Shown: piece after piece, positions 11,600 through 24,429 of the stretch | Layout: every line of letters begins with the position of its first letter | Numbering within the stretch: the first letter of the stretch is position 1 | Assembly: GCA_021234155.1 (NCBI GenBank) | Contig: JAJEKV010000002.1 | Coordinates: forward strand, 12,772,794-12,836,793 | Direction of reading: 5' to 3' | Source: Isoetes taiwanensis | Lineage: Eukaryota; Streptophyta; Lycopodiopsida; Isoetales; Isoetaceae | Length of the DNA: 64,000 bases | Notes under the pieces: generated by a model | What the model saw: only the letters and a program-made list of their open reading frames with translations | Database searches by the model: none | Told to the model about the DNA's origin: nothing | Position numbers and translations under genes: made by a program

Positions 11600-13255
11600 G
11601 CCTCGGATATAGGAGAACTTACAAAGATACACAAAGCGAGGTGATCGATGTCAAAATAAGAGCATGAAGCTTTTCACATGTTTCAAAGACATCTTGTGCT
11701 TTTGTTGTATTTTGATGCCACGTTGGGGACATCAAAGCCACATGCAATACCATCCAATTCGTTAACACTAGATCACTACATGCAGAATAACCAAAGCAAG
11801 AGAGATCTGAAGTGCGTAAATAGGGCAGCTGCACGTTGCTTCTCTTCTGTCGCAGAGACAATTAAACTGAACTCCTTCCATGCATGCTCAAAGAGGCCGC
11901 CTTCATTTTTCAATTCCATTAAAAAATGTCTTATCTAACCCCAAAATTTACTTGCAAGGTATGAAAAAACTAAATCATTAAACGTCCAGCAAATTGAAAA
12001 ATATCCATGTTTTCCTTTTTTTCAAGATGAAACAATACACAGTTGAAAAGTTGATGGCTCTCAAGACAATGACCAAAACTTCCAAATCGTTTTTTCATTA
12101 TTTGCTAAACACATTGCACCAAAAGTGCTGCACTTATGTTGTGAAACCCAATACCAATCCAAAAAGTGGTGGTGTTCAAGGTAAACAAGCCTTATATCAC
12201 CAAAGCTTGAAAGTTTTGACCCCGGCAATTGTTGATTTGGAATATTATATAGCAAAAGTGCAGCTCCTCATGCTTCAATTGCTTGTCTACATGTTTCTCT
12301 CCATCATTCGAATGGACAAGAGCTTCTGCCAACATAGGTTGTTCGTAATTGTAGATCATTTATTGTGCTCACACTATAAAAGGATATGCATATATTCTGT
12401 CTTTGCAGCTGAAAAAACTTGACTTGGAAGAAAATATAGATGATTTTAAGCTTATTCAAAGCTTTGCAAATTTCCACAAAAAAAGCCACAGAAGCTTGTA
12501 AAATTAGCAAACAGGGCTGTCAAGTGAATTTTCATAGGATATCCTATAAGTAAAAAGGGATGGAACATGTATAATCCACTAACAAAGGACGTGTTTATTT
12601 CTAGAAGTGCAGATTTTGTAGAGAGTGCATCGAACTAGTACAACATCTATTTGCCCACATTAATATTCTGATAAAGATGAGCATGGATACTTATCTTGAT
12701 TGATTCTTCCATTAGTTCCTTTGGATGGAGGTAGAGTACACTTTGATGAGCTACTAGGTCCCTCTCATGATCATTCAACCTTGGAGAATCCATCATTAGA
12801 TCTTTGCACCGATTTAGGTAAGGTTTAAGGCATGATTTAAACCCCAAGCGAAACTATATTAGAAGAGAATAGAAATTTGGAAAAACCACGTTCGATTGCA
12901 AACAAGCGCAAAAATTTGATATTGCGGGGAGCGCTCACGCCTATTCTTTGCTCCGACCATTTTGAGGAGGTATCCTGGATATGGCGGAATGCATCTAGGA
13001 AATTACGGGAGGAGGAGTCATGTCGGATATTTAGCCGAGCCGCTGTAACGGATACCACTATTAAAAGAAGAAAATAAGAAATGGTTTAACAGAGCGTGAG
13101 AAACAAAAAATCCCGGCTCCAAAATTTCGCTTTTTGGCTAGAAAATGGGGTGTTTTCGGCATGATTCGTAAAAAAGGGAGACACCCTCCCCCAAAAACTT
13201 TTTAAGTTGCCCGGCATTGCCGTGCTAATGTCCTGTCTTGCGTTATTCCTTGGCA
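11600..13255. other. No recognisable gene
   Basis: Several moderate open frames (for example 11,994-12,422 plus, 142 codons; 11,619-11,861 minus) lie here, but none carries a motif I recognise and none recurs elsewhere in the window. There may be old gene pieces, but I cannot name one. Confidence 0.4.
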
Positions 13256-13258
13256 TTT

Positions 13259-13356
13259 AACAAAATGAGCTCAATTTTCCAAATCATGAGCTAGTAAATG
13301 TGTGTCCGACAATTTATCAATCCATGAACAAAATGAGCTCAAATTTCCAAATCATC
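13259..13356 (+). repeat. 28-bp direct repeat
   Basis: AACAAAATGAGCTCAA followed by TTTCCAAATCAT occurs at about 13,259-13,287 and again at 13,328-13,356. The pieces following each copy share GTGTGTCC / GGACACAC in opposite orientation. Confidence 0.6.
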
Positions 13357-14214
13357 TAGCCTTCCAAAAATGTGAAGGTCTTTGCAAACATTGGACACAC
13401 ATATATTCTATGAATGGAAATTGTTGTTTAAAATTTGACCAAAATGCTATATTCAAAATTCAATGTTTTGGGAATAGTCTAGAGGGTTTTCCAAAGAGGT
13501 AAATTGCATGTAACCTTTATATTTAGATAAGAAGATATACCAAACAGTGGGTTATTTAACCACGTAAAAGAGGGTGCCGAAAAGAACAAAATGCACATAA
13601 AAGGACAAAATTTGTGATTATCTGTAGTTCTGATGAGATTATCACAAGAAATCTCAGCGGAACTACAAATATGGTTATGCTATACAACCAATATAGCCCA
13701 AAACAATATGGCCCACAATACTTGTTTTGTCATAAAGCATAGGAAAAAAATTCAAACACAAACTTAGATAAGCTAATAAATGTCCCTTTCAAGCATTTCT
13801 TCAATCTATAAGGATTATATGATAGATCTTTTCAAGCACATCCCTTTGAAAGTGCTTCATTGTATTCTTTTCAAACATGTGCACCTCCAATGGGCTTATC
13901 TATGCATTTTGTGTTTGCTATGGATAAAATCTGGAAGATTAAAAATCTTCTAAGCAAGAGTTGATGCATCCGTTGTTGCAAATCTGAGGTTTTTAACACG
14001 TTTGCTTACTTTCTTACTCAAAAAACTGTCATAATGTAGTACATAACAATAGATGCAACTCATCCCACTGAATATAACTATAGATACAATTATGATGTTC
14101 TTGGATGATAGATGATAAATACACAAACGAAATGTCATTCCATACTTGATGTAGAAGTCTGTGACATAAATGTTTGCTGCACAATCTAAAAGTTTCAACC
14201 TAGGTTTACGAGAG

Positions 14215-14285
14215 CGTGAAGGGCGTTTGCCCATAAAACATAGAGCATGGTGAAGGGCGTTTGTGCATAAAATATAGAGCAAGAT
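14215..14285 (+). repeat. Two-unit tandem repeat of about 35 bp
   Basis: GTGAAGGGCGTTTG, then a CCATAAAACATAGAGCA-like block, is repeated twice in a row with few changes. A third partial match (GCGCCCTTTGG) follows in inverted orientation at about 14,290. Confidence 0.65.
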
Positions 14286-14299
14286 AAGCGCCCTTTGGT

Positions 14300-16260
14300 G
14301 ACCAACTGAGCACAAATACCATAGACCATGTAGTTAGTACACAACAATAGCTGTTTTTGTTGAGTATGTGTGCAAAAAAGCAAGGACACCAAACATTAGC
14401 ATAATGCTTATTTGCAAATACAAACACCAAGAAACTAACAAAAGAAAACAACCCAACTATACTAAAACAAACACACAAAGATCAGGCAAACAGGACAACA
14501 CAATTTGCATGTTGCACCTTGTACATTGATGCATTGTGTGGCAATTGCGAACCTATTTCCTTCTTTAATTAATAGAATACAATCATTTTCGGCCACCAAT
14601 TCCAACCTAGAAGCCAAATCGTAACCTGTAAATAACTGCTTTTATGAGTGTATATGCAAAACTGCCACGGGAACAACATAATTACAGTGAACTTCATTTC
14701 GTATCTCAATGATCTGACCCTAACTCACCTTGTCCATGTTTGCCATGGGTTGTAATGATGGCACTCCAAGTTTGCTCACATGGTTTTGAAGAAATCATAA
14801 TTGCTTTGAAACAAAAAGAAGCTGTATTTGTGCAAAGCTGGTACAAAAAGCAGATTAAGAGGTAGATTAAGGAAAGATAATAAAAGAGAGGAAATAATTA
14901 TGAAGCTATGATAAAGATATGCATCGATTGATGGAAAAATAGAAGCTTAAATTTGTGAGCGAGTTCTTCATGTCATGTCATAATCAAATCTGAGATGGTA
15001 TAATTAATTATCATGGTTAGTCTTGCTAATCGTGTTTGAAGAACCTGCGATAGCGTCTTGTCAGGGTAAGCAACTGAAAAGGTCCTCTGCTGACTCCTCT
15101 ATAAGCCACTAAAGGTCCTCTATAGCTCATCAAATTTACGTTCTTGACAAAATGTTTTAGCTGGGAAGAACAAAATGCAATAGTTTTAAAAAAGGCCATT
15201 CTCCTCCACATATTGACTTTAATATTTGAGAAAAATGCAATGACATAGGAATAATGTAGTACCGCTTGGAAAACAAAAGACAACCATATTTGATGCAAAT
15301 AAAGGCATAAAGATGTCTGGTCTTTAGAATAAAATAAGTGATGGCAAAATACCTCTTTTCCTGCAAAGAACAGTAGGAAGACATGCCATTTTCTTCAAGC
15401 AAGTAATCAAGTTGGTATTTTGCTTGCCATGGCTTTGTACTGCTCTCTTATTTAGGGTATAAAGAGGCATGAAAGCGTTGGAAACAACGAGCAAAGTATT
15501 TATCATTGCAATGTTACGTAGATGGAGGATGAAAGGTGCTTTCGAATGGGCAATGAGAATACACCAAAGATAAGCAGAGAAGCGATGAAGGTTGAAAACA
15601 AACTCGAGTTGCTCAAGCAGAGATACTTAAGCCCATCTTCATTTCTATAGCCACCATCTTCTTACATAAAATTTGTGAAGACCTCTATATGCATTTTGAA
15701 GTTGAAAATGACAAGTTTCTGCCGCCATAGCCATAAATCTTTCTCCTCCTTTTCGTCTTTTTGTTTCACATCTTCTTCTAAGCGTCACAAAAGCGAGTGA
15801 GAGTCGGCTTGAAATCTCAAGAGAAAAGTATTACCTCAATCTAAAGTGATTGATCCAGCACCAGGTTGCCTCGGATTTAGTAAACTTAAGGAAATATACT
15901 ACAGCAACAGCAAATAGAATGCAAGCAACTTGAGAAGCCTTAATCACAGGCCTAGAGAAACAGCTTGACAAAACAAGTCAAAAGCAGAATCGTAATCTGC
16001 CGTCGAATGCAACCAATGCAACCAAAGCGTGGGACAGAGAAGGAAAAAACGGTAAAAAGAAAAAGATTAAAAACCTGATTTGATGTCTTGCTAGAGCTCC
16101 AATCTCCGGCTCCAAGCTCAACCTCCGGGCTCCAAAATATGAGCTCCACCACAAAGGCCTCATTTCTTTTCTAGCGTGCGGTTACCCGGTTTCCACACCG
16201 CCAGCCCGACCATCGCGGCCCGCGGTTTTTAGCCAATTCTGGGGTTGGCAGTTTTTGCGA
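14300..16260. other. No recognisable gene
   Basis: AT-rich until about 16,070, then a GC-richer patch (16,150-16,260) with CCCGG and GCGGCC words. Open frames on the minus strand near 15,026-15,506 and 15,952-16,163 have no recognised motif. Confidence 0.4.
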
Positions 16261-16261
16261 T

Positions 16262-16348
16262 CACCCGGCATATGCTAGGCATATGCGGCATATCTGAATA
16301 TGCCTATATACCCACATGAGCGAGGGTTTGCCTAGGGCAACAAAAACG
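16262..16348 (+). repeat. Dispersed short repeat, copy 3
   Basis: GGCATATGCTAGGCATAT, GCGGCATATCTGAATATG and GAGGGTTTGCCTAGGGCAAC match the copy at 10,736-10,835 in order. It is followed by an unrelated AT-rich stretch. Confidence 0.6.
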
Positions 16349-16436
16349 ATTATATCATGATAAATCCGTCAACATTTTTGGGGAACACCCGGTACACATA
16401 TTCACAACCACGTTACGTAGCGAAAAACTAAAAACA

Positions 16437-16456
16437 TCTATCTATCTATCTATTAT
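16437..16456 (+). repeat. (ATCT)n microsatellite
   Basis: About four and a half perfect ATCT units, directly before a GC-rich, CpG-rich patch (16,470-16,640). Confidence 0.85.
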
Positions 16457-16469
16457 TATAAATCAGGTG

Positions 16470-18050
16470 GCGTCGATTACGTGCGCCGATCGGCCGGCCA
16501 GATAAGCCCCAATGTCCACTGCCCGTCAGGCGACCGTTAGTCATGTGCGTCTCTTTACTTTCAATTCGGCGGCTTGGATTATGCCCGCGTGGCATGTTAA
16601 TGTCTCCCCCAAGCGAAGGGTGCGGCGTCGAATGGGTGTTAGATGATTTTTAGGGTTTGTTTAAGCTTCTATTTAAGGGTATTGTGTTCTTCCCGTTTCC
16701 TCGATTGCAAGGCTATGGTGCGGGCAGCCATGGCAGCAGAGCTTCGCTTCTCCATCCATGCTAGATCATTATCTTTATTACTTTTCTCGGCTTGTAAGCT
16801 ACTTGAGTCACAAAATGGATTAAAATTAGTGCGAGATATTGATGCGGAGGATACCATAATGCCTGAGAGGTTTTGAGAGAAGTTTTACAAAGGGATTTAC
16901 ATGCGATCATGGCCCATATATTCGATTAGATGGAAGCATGCGGCCTATGCCAAACCGTAACGGCGACTTACGCCAAAGCTTCTTCTGCGGATATATGGCG
17001 GGGCGTGAAACTTCTGTGTCATTATTAATTGGTGTGTGAAATTCGACCCCATCACGAGGTGAATTTTGCTTTTACATTTGTTTTCGGTCAGGTCTTCCAA
17101 GCTCCACATTAGTTTGCATCGTAACCACTTTGTTTACAAATTTTTTTTTCTTCATTCTAGAAGGGTTTTGAAGGCTTTTCGGTGAAACATTTAGGGAGAA
17201 TGGAAGGCCCGACCATATTTACAACTCATCCGGCAAGATATTGCCTTCCCTCCATCACGGATAAGGTGAAAGAATGTATTCTTTGCTCAATCTAAGTTTG
17301 GTTTGTTTTACGTAGTAAGTTGGCATAGCAAGGGAAATACACCTGAGAGGTTTAGCAATGCACAGGTCTACATGATCTTGACCAAAAAGTTGTAATTTTA
17401 TAGAAATGATGAGCATGCAATGCATATGGTGCTTTGTAATGCTTCATGTTTATTTGCCTTTTCTAAAGCGATTTAAGCTCGATTAAATGCATATACACTC
17501 TAGAATAGACCAGACCATATAATTGCTTCAAACTATGTGAGAAATGAGATAAAAGCAGTTTATTATCACGAATATCAAGCTTTAGGTTTGTTACTTTTGT
17601 TCAGCAAAGTGCGGTCAAAAGAATTTATCAAGGCATATGCCTTTGTTGGTTAAGTTTTAGTTATGGGAGGTTTACGTTTGGGAAGGCGGTGATCAAGCTA
17701 TTGAGGTTAGACTCATTATATGCCATTATAGTTCATTACTTTTGGAGTTATCACACACACCTTAACTTAGGAACTGCAAAGTAGGAAAATCTATTATATG
17801 GAATGTCTACTTTGTACATGAATCGAGACAAAGTAGAATATGCGAGACAAAGTAATCGAAGATGCCTTGAAAAAATTGAGTTTCTATATATCTTTGCTTT
17901 ATCGTCAGCGGAGGAGGTATTTGGGCAAGCGGTCCATGCGAAATATGCGGTGCCATGGCGAGGTTCATTATGTGCATTTTAAAGTTTGTTTATCACGAAG
18001 TTTGCATGAAGCGATGCTTCCGTTTGACATGCTTTATCCTACATAGTGGC
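16470..18050. other. CpG-rich patch, then AT-rich DNA; no named gene
   Basis: 16,470-16,640 is unusually CG-rich for this window. An open frame at 16,643-16,876 (plus) follows it and another at 17,840-18,046. Neither shows a family I recognise. The patch could be the remains of a GC-rich LTR or a promoter, but no LTR partner was found. Confidence 0.3.
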
Positions 18051-18190
18051 GTAGTTACAACAAATTGAGCAGATCCATTGCACGAGGCCGTCTCAAATAT
18101 GAAACGCGAGGAATTCAAATGGAGTTACAACAAATTGAAGCGTCGATTGCACGAGGTCGTCTCAAGTATGAGAAACACTTGAGGAATTCA
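18051..18190 (+). repeat. Two-unit tandem repeat of about 71 bp
   Basis: AGTTACAACAAATTGA, then an ATTGCACGAGGYCGTCTCAARTATGA block and GAGGAATTCA, occur twice in a row. The units differ at GAGCAGATCCATTG versus GAAGCGTCGATTG, another case of CAG facing CG. Confidence 0.75.
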
Positions 18191-18199
18191 GCGTGGCGC

Positions 18200-21100
18200 A
18201 TCAGCGGATATGCCTGCAATTAGGCCCGAATGTCATAATATTTTTATATTTTTGCTTTCATTATATTATGCGTATGTCTATAATGCAAAAGCGCTATGAC
18301 TAGCAGTTAGTTAGTAATTAATGCGTAACGGTTGCTAGCAGTTAGTTTTTGGATTCGGGGAGCTCTGTCACCTTTATAGCTCTTCGAAACTTCATGAGAA
18401 TGCCGGATGAATGTTTACCCTAGCAAAAATTTGTCCAGAATCACCGGACTTGAGGATAATGTTTAGTGCAAAAGTTATAATGCAATAGCTGTTAGGACTT
18501 TTGAAGAATATACATTATTGCCATAAGCTTGTTTAGTGATGCAAACCTATGGCTTCATGCTGACAAAGCTCTCGGCTACAGCTGCAAAATGGCATCTTGA
18601 AACTTTACGGAATCCTCCAAGACTTTAAGGGTTCAAAAGCGAGTTGATGGCATCTTATCTGAGCCCACATCTTTGGAATCTAATTTAGGGGCTCAAAAGC
18701 ACAAAGTTGATGGAGACTATCAATTTGATTTTGTTCTTAATCGGCGGTTTGATGCTTCCTTTTGCCTTTTTCTTGTGTCTTGCCTGCTTTTTCTTCTGCT
18801 CCTGAGCATGTAACAAAGGATATAAATCTTGTGTGGCTCTATCTTATGTCTAAAGGTCCTACATCTAGCATTAAATTAAAGCGAGTTCAATTTGAATCAA
18901 TTTGTCACCAGTTTTAGTAAGCTACTACAAAGATTTCAGCCTTCACCATTTTGTGAAAATTAATATGCAAAAAGGAAATGCAAGAGGGATTCTGACAAAA
19001 CAATTTGTATAATGCTCTGAGAATTATCTATGACATATATATCTTATATTCTCTTCATTGCGAGGCGTTGCACAAATCTATATCACAAATGGTGTTGATG
19101 TGAAAAAGTGGGACCACACCATTGATTGGCAAGTTCTATCTTAATATCTTGTGGAGGACATGTCGGGGATATTGTTGTATGTTATAAGATTTTTGTTTTT
19201 GTACTTCTATTTTATGCACCCTGTTTCTAATCTAAAGGCAACTTATCGGGTAATAGTATGAAGTACTAAGAAGAAATTGGCGACATTTGTCCATTGAGTA
19301 AAAGGTCTTACCCATTTGATTACTAAAGCAAAACACATGATTGCAAACCATCTTCTTTGGGATTACCTACTTACAAAAAGTTATATGTGAAAAGAAAAAC
19401 CTCTCTGTAGAAATGGCGATCAAATGATTGGTTCTGAGGGCCTTCGACATGGTTCCTATAGTGCAAAGGCAATGAATTGCGAGTTCAACAAATTTGCGGT
19501 TCAACAATTTGCAATTCAACAAATTGCATCTTTGCAAGATGAGAGAACTTTGTTTGGTAAGTGGATTATAACACCTTTGCCCTTTCTATATCGAATGAAA
19601 ATAAGCGATAGTGCTATCGGCAATTTTTGTAATAGCTCTCTTGGGCGTAAAAAGTAACCTTAAGCGACCAAATCTTGCTAAATTGCATAAATGGTTTCAA
19701 AAGTAGTTTTCGGACTTGGTAGGCCACTCACAAAAAGTTCGAGGCATTGCCTCTCAGAGCATCTATACTCCCATCTCTAGAAGAGGACATTATATAGAGT
19801 TTCTTCAAGAAGACACCATACAAATAAGTAGCTATGCTATAAGAAATTGCTTTGCTTAGAAGAGCGAGAGCCGGATCATGCGAACCTTTTTTTTGATTCG
19901 ATGTGAAACAAAGATATCGGGAGGAATAGCTTAAAATAGTAGGCAAATAAATTAAGAATCGCATCAAAATTAATTAAACTTTTAACCAAATGACATCAGC
20001 GATGGATACAACATTCTAAGAGCTCATTTCTCTTTGTTGACTCGATTATTTCATTTGTTACATAAAAATCTTCAACAATTGGTCGATTAGGTATTATTTT
20101 GTGGCGATTTCCACATTATGGGCTTCAAGTGTTTGAGCTTCATATAGTTAAGAGGTTTTACGCACACATAGCTTTCAATCTCATCTCCTTCAAGATTTGG
20201 AGATTTTAGCTCTCGTGTTTGTGAAGCGATGCAAATTGTTTTTCTATGTGCATTTCTTGAAATCATCAATATCGGATCGTAAAACCAAATGCAGCTATGA
20301 CAATTTGTGGAAGCCCAATTTGTTTAAATACCTTGGCGTTATATGTGATTCTCTTGCCATGCATTATTGCAAAGCTAATATTTATGTAGCATAAAGTGTT
20401 GTTTACACATTAAACTATCATATGTATGGAGTCTTAGAGAAGCGATGTAGTATTCTGTTAAAACAAAATAGACCACCATAAAAACATGGTCTCCATGCAC
20501 CATAACTTGCTACATAATTTAGGACATATGTGCATCACACAATTGATAATGGATTACCTATAGCTATATTACGCTCTTTCAATAATGCACACCAACTCAA
20601 TCTCAACAATCACAATGTTGTTGCACAACTTTTCCCAAAGGAAATCCCAACAATAGGTTATATTTTGTCCCATGCACTTAGGCTTTGAAGTTTGAAGTTA
20701 GTTGGCATGTCCATTTAAAAGCTTTCAAAACCTTACAACCATTTGTATGCTATAAGTCTCCAAGAACAAAACCAATACTATTGCTAAATCTTCTCTCTAA
20801 GAGTGGCGTGGCTTCAAAAATTAAAAACTATTTTTTTTACGTAAAAAGCATAACAGAAAACCATTGGCGCGATTAAGCCGGTGGCGACCTTGAGAGCTAA
20901 AAAGGTAAGGAGGCTCACCCTAGCAGTTTTTTCCTTGAGCGGTTTAGATTTGCAATTCTAAACTCCATTTATCGCAAATCTTCACCAAGTTACTTGCCCA
21001 CATGTCGGCTCTATTTTGCCTTTGTTCTATTTAAGGGCTTATCTGGCTTCATTCAAAGGGCCTTTTTAATTGTAAATTAAAAAGGCTAAAATTTATTGAG

Positions 21101-22379
21101 GTCTATATAAGTTACATAAATCGGACCAACAAATGTGCTACTTTGCATGCAACTCTTGCAAGAAAAAGTTCAATCTGAAACATCGACAACATGGTGTCAA
21201 ACTGCGCGCATCAAAACATCAATTTCTAAAGGTAAAAATTAATGAATACAATTCAATTCTAAACAATATATCAATGAAGCTTCCGTTCTAAAGCGAATAC
21301 ACACCCCATGAGATATATTCTCTATGCAAATTGATAGACTCAAGCTGAGAAACTTGGGCCACCACCTTCAATAACGAAGCGAGAAAAATTCTAGGATACA
21401 ATGCAAATGGCGCATGAAATAACAACAGGTACAATAAATACCATATCCAACAAACCTATTGAACAATAACAATCTAATTTAATATCTATTTCTAGGATAC
21501 TTGAAGGCAAATTATACCAATATATTTGAGCAAAGGCGAAATGTATTCCACATATATTCAATTTGTCGTACAACATGACAACTACATGAATCAAGGCCGA
21601 CAAAAATTACAATCCAAGACATTAATCAATACAATATGTCGAATCAAAGAATCTATCAAACAAAATACAAATCCTAACATCAACCACAAGGCAACAAGTC
21701 CTTTGCATTTTAACTAAGTTACAAGACAAACATAATCAAATATTCATTAACACCAGCAACCTCCCATCGATCCACAATTTTAGTTCGATGTATTGCATTT
21801 TGAACATAGGAAGTTGCTCAAACAACCACTAATGTTTTCATGCTTGAACGCGCCTTGGTATAATCACCGCGAGAGAAAGCCCACCAGCGATTTGGAGCAA
21901 TTTTCTAACAAGATACTATTCTATACTTTATAGTAGGCTGCGGATCACTCTAATCAAGGCATCTTGGCTGAATTTTGAGGCCCACCGTCTCCATCAACTT
22001 CAATCTTCATCTTGAGAAGGCGTTCCTCATGGGCGGGGAGCGATCTATCCAATCTTTGCACTTTTGAAATATCAACTCCTTACGTTTGCAAAACCATCAC
22101 ACAGGAACAAGCTGAACAGAGCTCTTGCACTAAGTTTTTGAAGTTTTTTTTGGGAAGAAGCAGGCGATTCCTCCATTGGCCTCTTTTTAGGTGATCTTAA
22201 TCCAGCGCCATCTCTAGAGCGTGAGAAGCAATGCAATCCATTTGTTCGCTATTTATTCAAAATTTTGCATCTGAAATGAATAGTCATCCTATATAGATCC
22301 TATATCTAGGAACTTATTATCAATCTGAAAAAGGTAGCCTATAATAAAAGCTTCGATAGGACCTATATAAGGATAGATC
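18200..22379. other. No recognisable gene
   Basis: AT-rich DNA with short open frames on both strands (longest 19,424-19,657 plus and 19,728-19,967 minus), none with a recognised motif. Within 18,270-18,350 the word CTAGCAGTTAGTT occurs twice. The run CAATTTGCGGTTCAACAATTTGCAATTCAAC near 19,490 is a small internal repeat. I see no transposon end, tRNA or other RNA gene. Confidence 0.4.
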
Positions 22380-22621
22380 CTTAGAATATTCTACTTTTAT
22401 TTGTTTTAAGAAAATGTCAAGTTGTCTCATGCCATGTCAAGTTGTCTCATGCCATGCCAAGTTGTCTCATGCCATGTCATCATGCCATGTTGTTTCATGC
22501 CATGTCGTCATGCCATGTCGTCATGCCATGTCATCATGCCATGTGGACAAGTACCGTCATCATGTGCCAGTCCAAGTGGCAGTGCTTAGAATATTCTACT
22601 TTTATTTGTTTTAAAAAATGT
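22380..22621 (+). repeat. CATGCCATGTC minisatellite inside a duplication
   Basis: Around ten units related to TCATGCCATGTC/TTGTCTCATGCCATGTCAAG lie between 22,415 and 22,550. The array is bracketed by two nearly identical copies of the segment starting TTAGAATATTCTACTTTTAT (about 22,382 and 22,587), so a unit of about 205 bp was duplicated. Confidence 0.85.
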
Positions 22622-22639
22622 TACATCTCTAAGCCAAGT

Positions 22640-23690
22640 TGTTTCATGCCATGTCATCATGCCAAGTGTGCCAAGTGGTGCCACCTAGGCCTAAGGGTAT
22701 CAACATGCCACGTGTGCCAAGTGGGTGCCACCTAGGCCTAAGGGTATCAACATAATCTCAAAGTGTTATTACACATAATTACTCTGACTTGCCACCTAGG
22801 TGTAAGGAAGTGCCACGTGTGCCACGTGTGCCAAGTGGGTGCCACCTAGGCTAAGGGTATCAACATGCCGCGTGTGCCAAGTGGGGTGCCACCTAGGCCT
22901 AAGGGTATCAACATAATCTCAAAGTGTTATTACACATAATTACTGCGACTTGCCACCTAGGTGTAAGGAAGTGCCCGTGTGCCGCGTGTGCCAAGTGGGT
23001 GCCACCTAGGCCTAAGGGTATCAACATGCCCGTGTGCCAAGTGGGTGCCACCTAGGCCTAAAGGGTATCAACATAATCTCAAAGTGTTATTACATAATTA
23101 CTCGACTTGCCACCTAGGTGTAAGGAAGTGCCACGTGTGCCGTGTGTGCCAAGTGGGTGCCACCTAGGCCTAAGGGTATCAACATGCCACGTGTGCCAAG
23201 TGGGTGCCACCTAGGCCTAAAATTTATCAACATAATCTCAAAGTGTTATTACACATAATTACTCGACTTGCCACCTAGGTGTAAGGAAGTGCCCACGTGT
23301 GCCACGTGTGCCAAGTGGGTGCCACCTGGGCTAAGGATATCAACATGCCACGTGTGCCAAGTGGGTGCCACCTAGGCTAAGGGTATCAACATAATCTCAA
23401 AGTGTTATTACACATAATTACTCGACTTGCCACCTAGGTGTGGGAAGTGCCCGTGTGCCACGTGTGCCAAGTGGGTGCCACCTAGGCCTAAGGATATCAA
23501 CATGCCACGTGTGCCAAGTGGGTGCCACCTAGGCCTAAGGGTATCAACATAATCTCAAAGTGTTATTACACATAATTACTCTGACTTGCCACCTAGGTGT
23601 AAGGAAGTGCCACGTGTGCCAAGTGGGTGCCACGTGTGCCAAGTGTGCCACGTGTGCCAAGTGGGTGTTTAGGATGCAATTTGCTATTTC
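22640..23690 (+). repeat. Satellite array with a period of about 160 bp
   Basis: Six successive units are marked by CAACATAATCTCAAAGTG starting near 22,748, 22,909, 23,069, 23,228, 23,388 and 23,545, a period of 157-161 bp. Each unit also contains two related sub-repeats built from GCCACGTGTGCCAAGTGG, GTGCCACCTAGGCCTAAGG and GTATCAACAT, and a GACTTGCCACCTAGGTGTAAGG segment. The units are very alike, with mostly short indels. The last 60 bases are plain GCCACGTGTGCCAAGTGG units. Confidence 0.95.
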
Positions 23691-23894
23691 AGGAAGTGCA
23701 TTGTTTAGGACTCATAAAATAAATTTGAATGGTCCTTGAAGAGTGCGCGACCAGACCCTAGTGAACAGTAAATATTTCAAAGGCTAACCTTTATGATAGG
23801 AAGGTTATTGAAGCAAAAATTCTCAACACACATGAGTTGCTTTTGTTTCGAAAAGAATTTGAAAAAAGGCCCATAACAGTTGAATAGCATTGGT

Positions 23895-24122
23895 ATTTGG
23901 TAAGCTCGGGCAGTTTCAACTTATATTGAAGTTCCAGCTTATATTGAAGTTCTGGCTATTAGGTAAGCTCGGGTAGTTCCAACTTATATTGAAGTTCCAG
24001 CTTATATTGAAGTTCTGTGAATCCTCTAACAATTTACTCGAGATTTGATGCTCCCTAGCAACCATAATACGTATGAATTTTGACTAATGGAAATGTTCAT
24101 ATGCGTATGAATTTTGACTAAT
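23895..24122 (+). repeat. 60-bp tandem duplication with inner repeats
   Basis: AAGCTCGGGYAGTTYCAACT, then CTTATATTGAAGTTC twice, forms a unit repeated twice (about 23,900-23,957 and 23,961-24,018). Further on, TACGTATGAATTTTGACTAA occurs twice (near 24,069 and 24,102). Confidence 0.8.
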
Positions 24123-24429
24123 ATCGAATAACAAAATAACAAGCAAATATGAGAACAACAAAAATGAGAATTACTAAAATATGAGAACAACAAATTTGAA
24201 ATTTGAGGTGAGCTATAGTCATATGTAGATTCAAAGCTTAGGATTAAGAGTATTTATCCTTGTTTGAGCAAATCTGAGCAATTATGATAAATCAAAATCG
24301 AAGAGGAATTCTCAGCAAACATTTATCTGAGTCAACAGTATGAATCCATTGAGATAGTTGTGACTGCAACAAGTGAAAGGTATCAATGGAAATGATGTCT
24401 AAAAAGCGGTAACCTTACATTCAACTAAC

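Noticed and set aside
11994-12422. 142-codon plus-strand open frame
   Set aside because: No recognised motif, AT-rich codon mix, no second copy and no neighbouring exon evidence. I could not tell it from chance.
22640-23690. Regular repeats resembling a CRISPR array
   Set aside because: The whole 160-bp unit is repeated, with no unique spacers, and the context is a plant genome. It is a satellite.
22640-23690. Many CACGTG G-box sites as a regulatory cluster
   Set aside because: They are a by-product of the satellite unit and recur with its period. No promoter or gene lies next to them.
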